This document shows positions 61,606 through 64,000 of a stretch of 64,000 nt of DNA, piece after piece. This DNA comes from DATEDA01 sp963754305. GTDB lineage: Bacteria > Pseudomonadota > Gammaproteobacteria > Burkholderiales > SG8-39. The number at the start of each line of letters is the position of its first letter. Position 1 is the first letter of the stretch. Where the stretch lies: NCBI GenBank assembly GCA_963754305.1, contig CAVWFR010000036.1:62001-126000 (forward strand), in the 5' to 3' direction. Both the position numbers and the translations under genes were made by a program. The notes beneath the pieces are model-generated. The model had not been told where the DNA came from. It did no database searches and saw only the letters and a program-made list of their open reading frames with translations.

Positions 61606-61686
61606 CCACCTCGTTTTCACTATACGAGGGGGGACGCCCCCTCGTGCTTCTCGACCGCAGAAGAATCGCCGCCAACGCGGCGATTC
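61606..61686. repeat. Copy 2 of the dispersed element, with two hairpins
   Basis: CCACCTCGTTTTC (61606-61618) is followed by ACGAGGGGG-GACG-CCCCCTCGT (61624-61645) and GAATCGCCGC-CAAC-GCGGCGATTC (61663-61686). ACGAGG could also pair backward with CCTCGT (61609-61614). It separates convergent dienelactone hydrolase and ABC genes and may double as terminator; no U-run. Confidence 0.55.
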
Positions 61687-61691
61687 GCACT

Positions 61692-62486
61692 TCAGTGCCT
61701 GGGCAGTAACCGCGCCATCAGACTGTTCGCGGCCACAGCGAGCACGAAGATCAGGATGAGCACCGCGTAGAGCTGCGGCACACGGAAATGGTTGTAATGC
61801 TCGATCGCGAGGTGTCCGAGCCCCGCGCTCGAGAGCTTCAGCTCCGCCAGTAGCACCCCTACCACGGCGAGCCCGAACCCGAGCCGCATGCTCGTCACCA
61901 GCGAGCGGCGAAGCGCCGGCAGATAGATGCGCAGCGTCATCTCGAGCGGGCTCAAGCGGAAGCTTCGCCCGACTCGGACGAGCACCGGGTCGACCTGCCG
62001 CACGCTCGCCGCGGTATTGATCGCCACCGGAAAAAATGCCGACAGCGCGCCCAACGCCACCTTCGACGCGATCCCGGTGCCGAAGAGCAACATCGCGATC
62101 GGTAGGAAGACGATCTTCGGCGCGGTCGCGAAGCCGTTGACGTAGGGTGCGGCCGCGTCGCCGAAGAACCGCCGCACGCCCATCGGCACGCCGATCGCGA
62201 CGCCTGCGGCGAAGCCCATCGCGAACCCGGCGCCCACCTCCCATGCAGTGATCGCCAGGTGCCGGTACATGTCCGGGTCGAGCAGGAGCCGCATGAAGGC
62301 GACCGCGACCTTCTCCAGCGGCGGCACGACGTCTTCGTACAGGAGGCCCGAGCGCGCGAGGAGCTCCCATGCCGCGAGGATGATGGCGAGCGTGATCATG
62401 CGGATCCGTAGCGTCGCCCGATCCGAGCGCCGCGCCGAAGGGGAAGCCGCCTGCGCTAGCGCGGCCTCAGCCAGGTCTCGAGCCAT
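61692..62486 (-). CDS. ABC importer permease (SsuC/TauC type), second
   Basis: 264 residues with about six helices and the EAA-like loop VDPVLVRVGRSFRLSPLEMTLRIYLPALRR. ATG 62486 overlaps the first permease by 31 bp; ATG 62399 is an alternative. With the partial binding protein, an importer for an organic or sulfonate-type solute. Confidence 0.85.
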   Translation of the reverse strand: MARDLAEAALAQAASPSARRSDRATLRIRMITLAIILAAWELLARSGLLYEDVVPPLEKVAVAFMRLLLDPDMYRHLAITAWEVGAGFAMGFAAGVAIGVPMGVRRFFGDAAAPYVNGFATAPKIVFLPIAMLLFGTGIASKVALGALSAFFPVAINTAASVRQVDPVLVRVGRSFRLSPLEMTLRIYLPALRRSLVTSMRLGFGLAVVGVLLAELKLSSAGLGHLAIEHYNHFRVPQLYAVLILIFVLAVAANSLMARLLPRH

Positions 62487-63205
62487 CCCAGCGCACCCAG
62501 AACGAGCCAGCTCACCGCGACGATCAGCAGGATCGCGGCGTACATCGCCGGGATCTCGTAGCGGAAGTACATCTCCGACACGATCCTTCCCAGTCCGCCG
62601 AAGTCGATCAGGAACTCCATCCCGATGATGTTGACGAGCGCGTAGATCAGCCCGAGCCGCAGCCCGGTGAAGATCGCCGGTACCGCCGCCGGGAGCGCGA
62701 TGCGGCCGAGCAGGGCGGCTTCCGATAGACGAAAGCTGCGGCCGACGTCGAGGAAGACCTTGGGCACGCCGAGAAGCGCCTCGCGCGTCTTGAGCGTCAC
62801 CGGGATCACCGCCGCGATGAAGCCGACGAAGATCGTGGTCGCGTAGCCCCGGCCGAAGATCACGAGGAAAAGTGGGTAGAGCAGGATCGTCGGCGCCGCG
62901 AACGCCGCGCCGATCCACGGCTCGTAGGCGCGTCCGAGCGCGGGGCGGCGCCAGAGGAGATAGCCCCACGGGATGCCAGCGACCGCCGCCGCCGCGGTGG
63001 CCGCGAGCGCCTGGCCGAGGGTGAGCGCGAACGGGTGCAGGACGAATCCGTCCCGCCAGAGTTTCGCGAACGCGCCGGGCAGGCTGGCCGGCGGCGCGAT
63101 GACGAGCGGCGAGATCGAGCCGGCGCGGATCAGGCCCTCGAGCAACGCCGCGATGGCGGCGACGCCCGCAAGGCCGGCGAGCGTCGTCGCGACGCGACGA
63201 GTCAT
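62456..63205 (-). CDS. ABC importer permease (SsuC/TauC type), first
   Basis: 249 residues, six helices; EAA-like loop GVPKVFLDVGRSFRLSEAALLGRIALPAAVPAIFTGLR. Partner of the other permease in a heterodimer. Four bases after the binding-protein gene. No ATPase gene lies in the window; it may be upstream. Confidence 0.87.
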   Translation of the reverse strand: MTRRVATTLAGLAGVAAIAALLEGLIRAGSISPLVIAPPASLPGAFAKLWRDGFVLHPFALTLGQALAATAAAAVAGIPWGYLLWRRPALGRAYEPWIGAAFAAPTILLYPLFLVIFGRGYATTIFVGFIAAVIPVTLKTREALLGVPKVFLDVGRSFRLSEAALLGRIALPAAVPAIFTGLRLGLIYALVNIIGMEFLIDFGGLGRIVSEMYFRYEIPAMYAAILLIVAVSWLVLGALGWLETWLRPR

Positions 63206-63209
63206 TCGC

Positions 63210-64000
63210 TCACTTCGCCTCGTACACGAAATCGAACAACAGCTTCTGCGCCTCACCCTCCGGCATCGGCTTCTCGAGTTGCTTGTGCTGCACCGCCTCA
63301 TCGAGATTCTTCCGCAATCCCTTCACCGGCCACGCCGCGACCGATGCCTTCGGGAAGCTGTCGTAGGTCTGCGTCGCGATCTGCGGCGACACCTTGTTGA
63401 ACTGCGCATAGAACGCGATCGATTTCTCGGGGTTCGCGTAGACCCAGTCGATCGAGTCGTGATAGGCCTTCATGAACCGGCGCGCGACGTCGCGCCGACC
63501 GGTCAGGAATTTCGTGCCGCCGACGTTCACTCTCACTGTCTGGTCGTTGAGCGCGGGCACGTCGGAGCCGCGCGCGATGACGCGGATCCTGCCCTCGGCC
63601 ACCAGGTCGAAATTGAAGTGCGGGACCGCCCAGCCGGCGTCGATCTGCCCCGACATCACCTGGGTACGGGTGTCGGGGATACCGCCGGCCGAGACGAGCT
63701 TCGGCTTCACGCCGGCATGCTCGGCGAGCGCGAGTGCGACGAGCTCGGACGAAGCCCCGGGTCGCGAGTAACCCATCGTGCGATTGTTCATGTCCTTCAT
63801 CGTCTTCACCGGGCTGTCGACCTTGACGTACCAGTAGAGATCCGGCGCGCCGGTCATCTGCGCGCTGACGATCCGAAGGGGGGCCCCCTTGGAGATCGTG
63901 CCGATCACGCCCAGGATGCCGTTCGCCACCGCGAGCTCGGCGCTGTCGGTGATCACCGCCTGCAGCGTCTCGGCGCCGCCGCGGGTCCAGGTGATGTCGA
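63210..64000 (-). CDS. ABC substrate-binding protein, NMT1/SsuA type (5' end outside window)
   Basis: At least 263 residues of a periplasmic type II binding protein: YWYVKVDSPVKTMKDMNNRTMGYSRPGASSELVALALAEHAG, the usual 'unlocking' pattern, and DAGWAVPHFNF. The signal peptide and start are beyond the right edge; the frame is open to 64000. Ligand unknown. Confidence 0.85.
   Translation of the reverse strand, partial: DITWTRGGAETLQAVITDSAELAVANGILGVIGTISKGAPLRIVSAQMTGAPDLYWYVKVDSPVKTMKDMNNRTMGYSRPGASSELVALALAEHAGVKPKLVSAGGIPDTRTQVMSGQIDAGWAVPHFNFDLVAEGRIRVIARGSDVPALNDQTVRVNVGGTKFLTGRRDVARRFMKAYHDSIDWVYANPEKSIAFYAQFNKVSPQIATQTYDSFPKASVAAWPVKGLRKNLDEAVQHKQLEKPMPEGEAQKLLFDFVYEAK

Overview
The window looks like chromosomal DNA of a G+C-rich, aerobic, Gram-negative betaproteobacterium. 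Codons strongly prefer G or C in third position. The outer-membrane inventory (porin, FadL channel, Kdo hydroxylase, Lnt, MltA, patatin-barrel protein), ubiquinone enzymes (Coq7, a UbiH-type FAD monooxygenase) and several gene orders support this: tyrS facing an M23 peptidase next to erpA; rplM-rpsI-argC-DUF6776-bactofilin; rpe-gph-trpE-trpG-trpD-trpC; miaB-phoH-ybeY-corC-lnt. There is no rRNA, CRISPR array or intact insertion sequence. One tRNA with anticodon CAU lies at 54.5 kb. Genus cannot be named from the sequence alone.

Layout. 1-8.9 kb: partial MFS pump, OsmC protein, ABC exporter, SelO, a glutathione transferase, a membrane phosphoesterase, a frameshifted membrane protein and an alpha/beta hydrolase. 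9.1-12.8 kb: a tight HipA-like kinase/DUF3037/patatin-lipoprotein cluster followed by a DUF5996 gene. 12.9-15.6 kb: VWA membrane protein, HpxZ-like protein abutting a decayed LVIVD propeller gene, EamA permease. 15.6-18.6 kb: tyrS, M23 peptidase, erpA. 18.8-26.4 kb: an accessory block (type Vd patatin-barrel protein, Gfa, HdeD, arylsulfatase, DUF202, MarC, DUF1622, and a scar made of three gene remnants), apparently inserted into an otherwise conserved neighbourhood. 26.8-30.0 kb: bactofilin, DUF6776, argC, rpsI, rplM. Behind the rplM promoter lies a candidate small RNA with two anti-Shine-Dalgarno motifs. 30.5-38.9 kb: a second OsmC protein, FadL channel, an operon of three non-heme-iron oxygenases (JmjC-type, Coq7, Kdo hydroxylase), a TPR-methyltransferase and a frameshifted porin.

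39.2-49.2 kb is the most unusual part. The tryptophan genes read leftward from rpe-gph and trpE. Genes for TPR proteins, a TPR-glycosyltransferase and a methyltransferase are spliced between and behind trpD and trpC with stop/start overlaps. A broken TPR gene sits between trpG and trpD. In front of trpE is an unannotated 20-codon leader with three tryptophan codons, preceded by five 11-bp tandem repeats.

49.5-64 kb: ApaG, MltA, DsbC, a ubiquinone hydroxylase, a ketopantoate-reductase homologue, the tRNA, the miaB-to-lnt operon, a DUF465 protein, dienelactone hydrolase and a partial SsuA/TauA-type ABC importer.

Themes. Five genes, one tRNA-distant promoter and several operons carry -10 boxes (TAGAAT or TACACT) so close to the start codon that their messages should be leaderless. 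At least five loci show decay by single-base indels or internal deletion.
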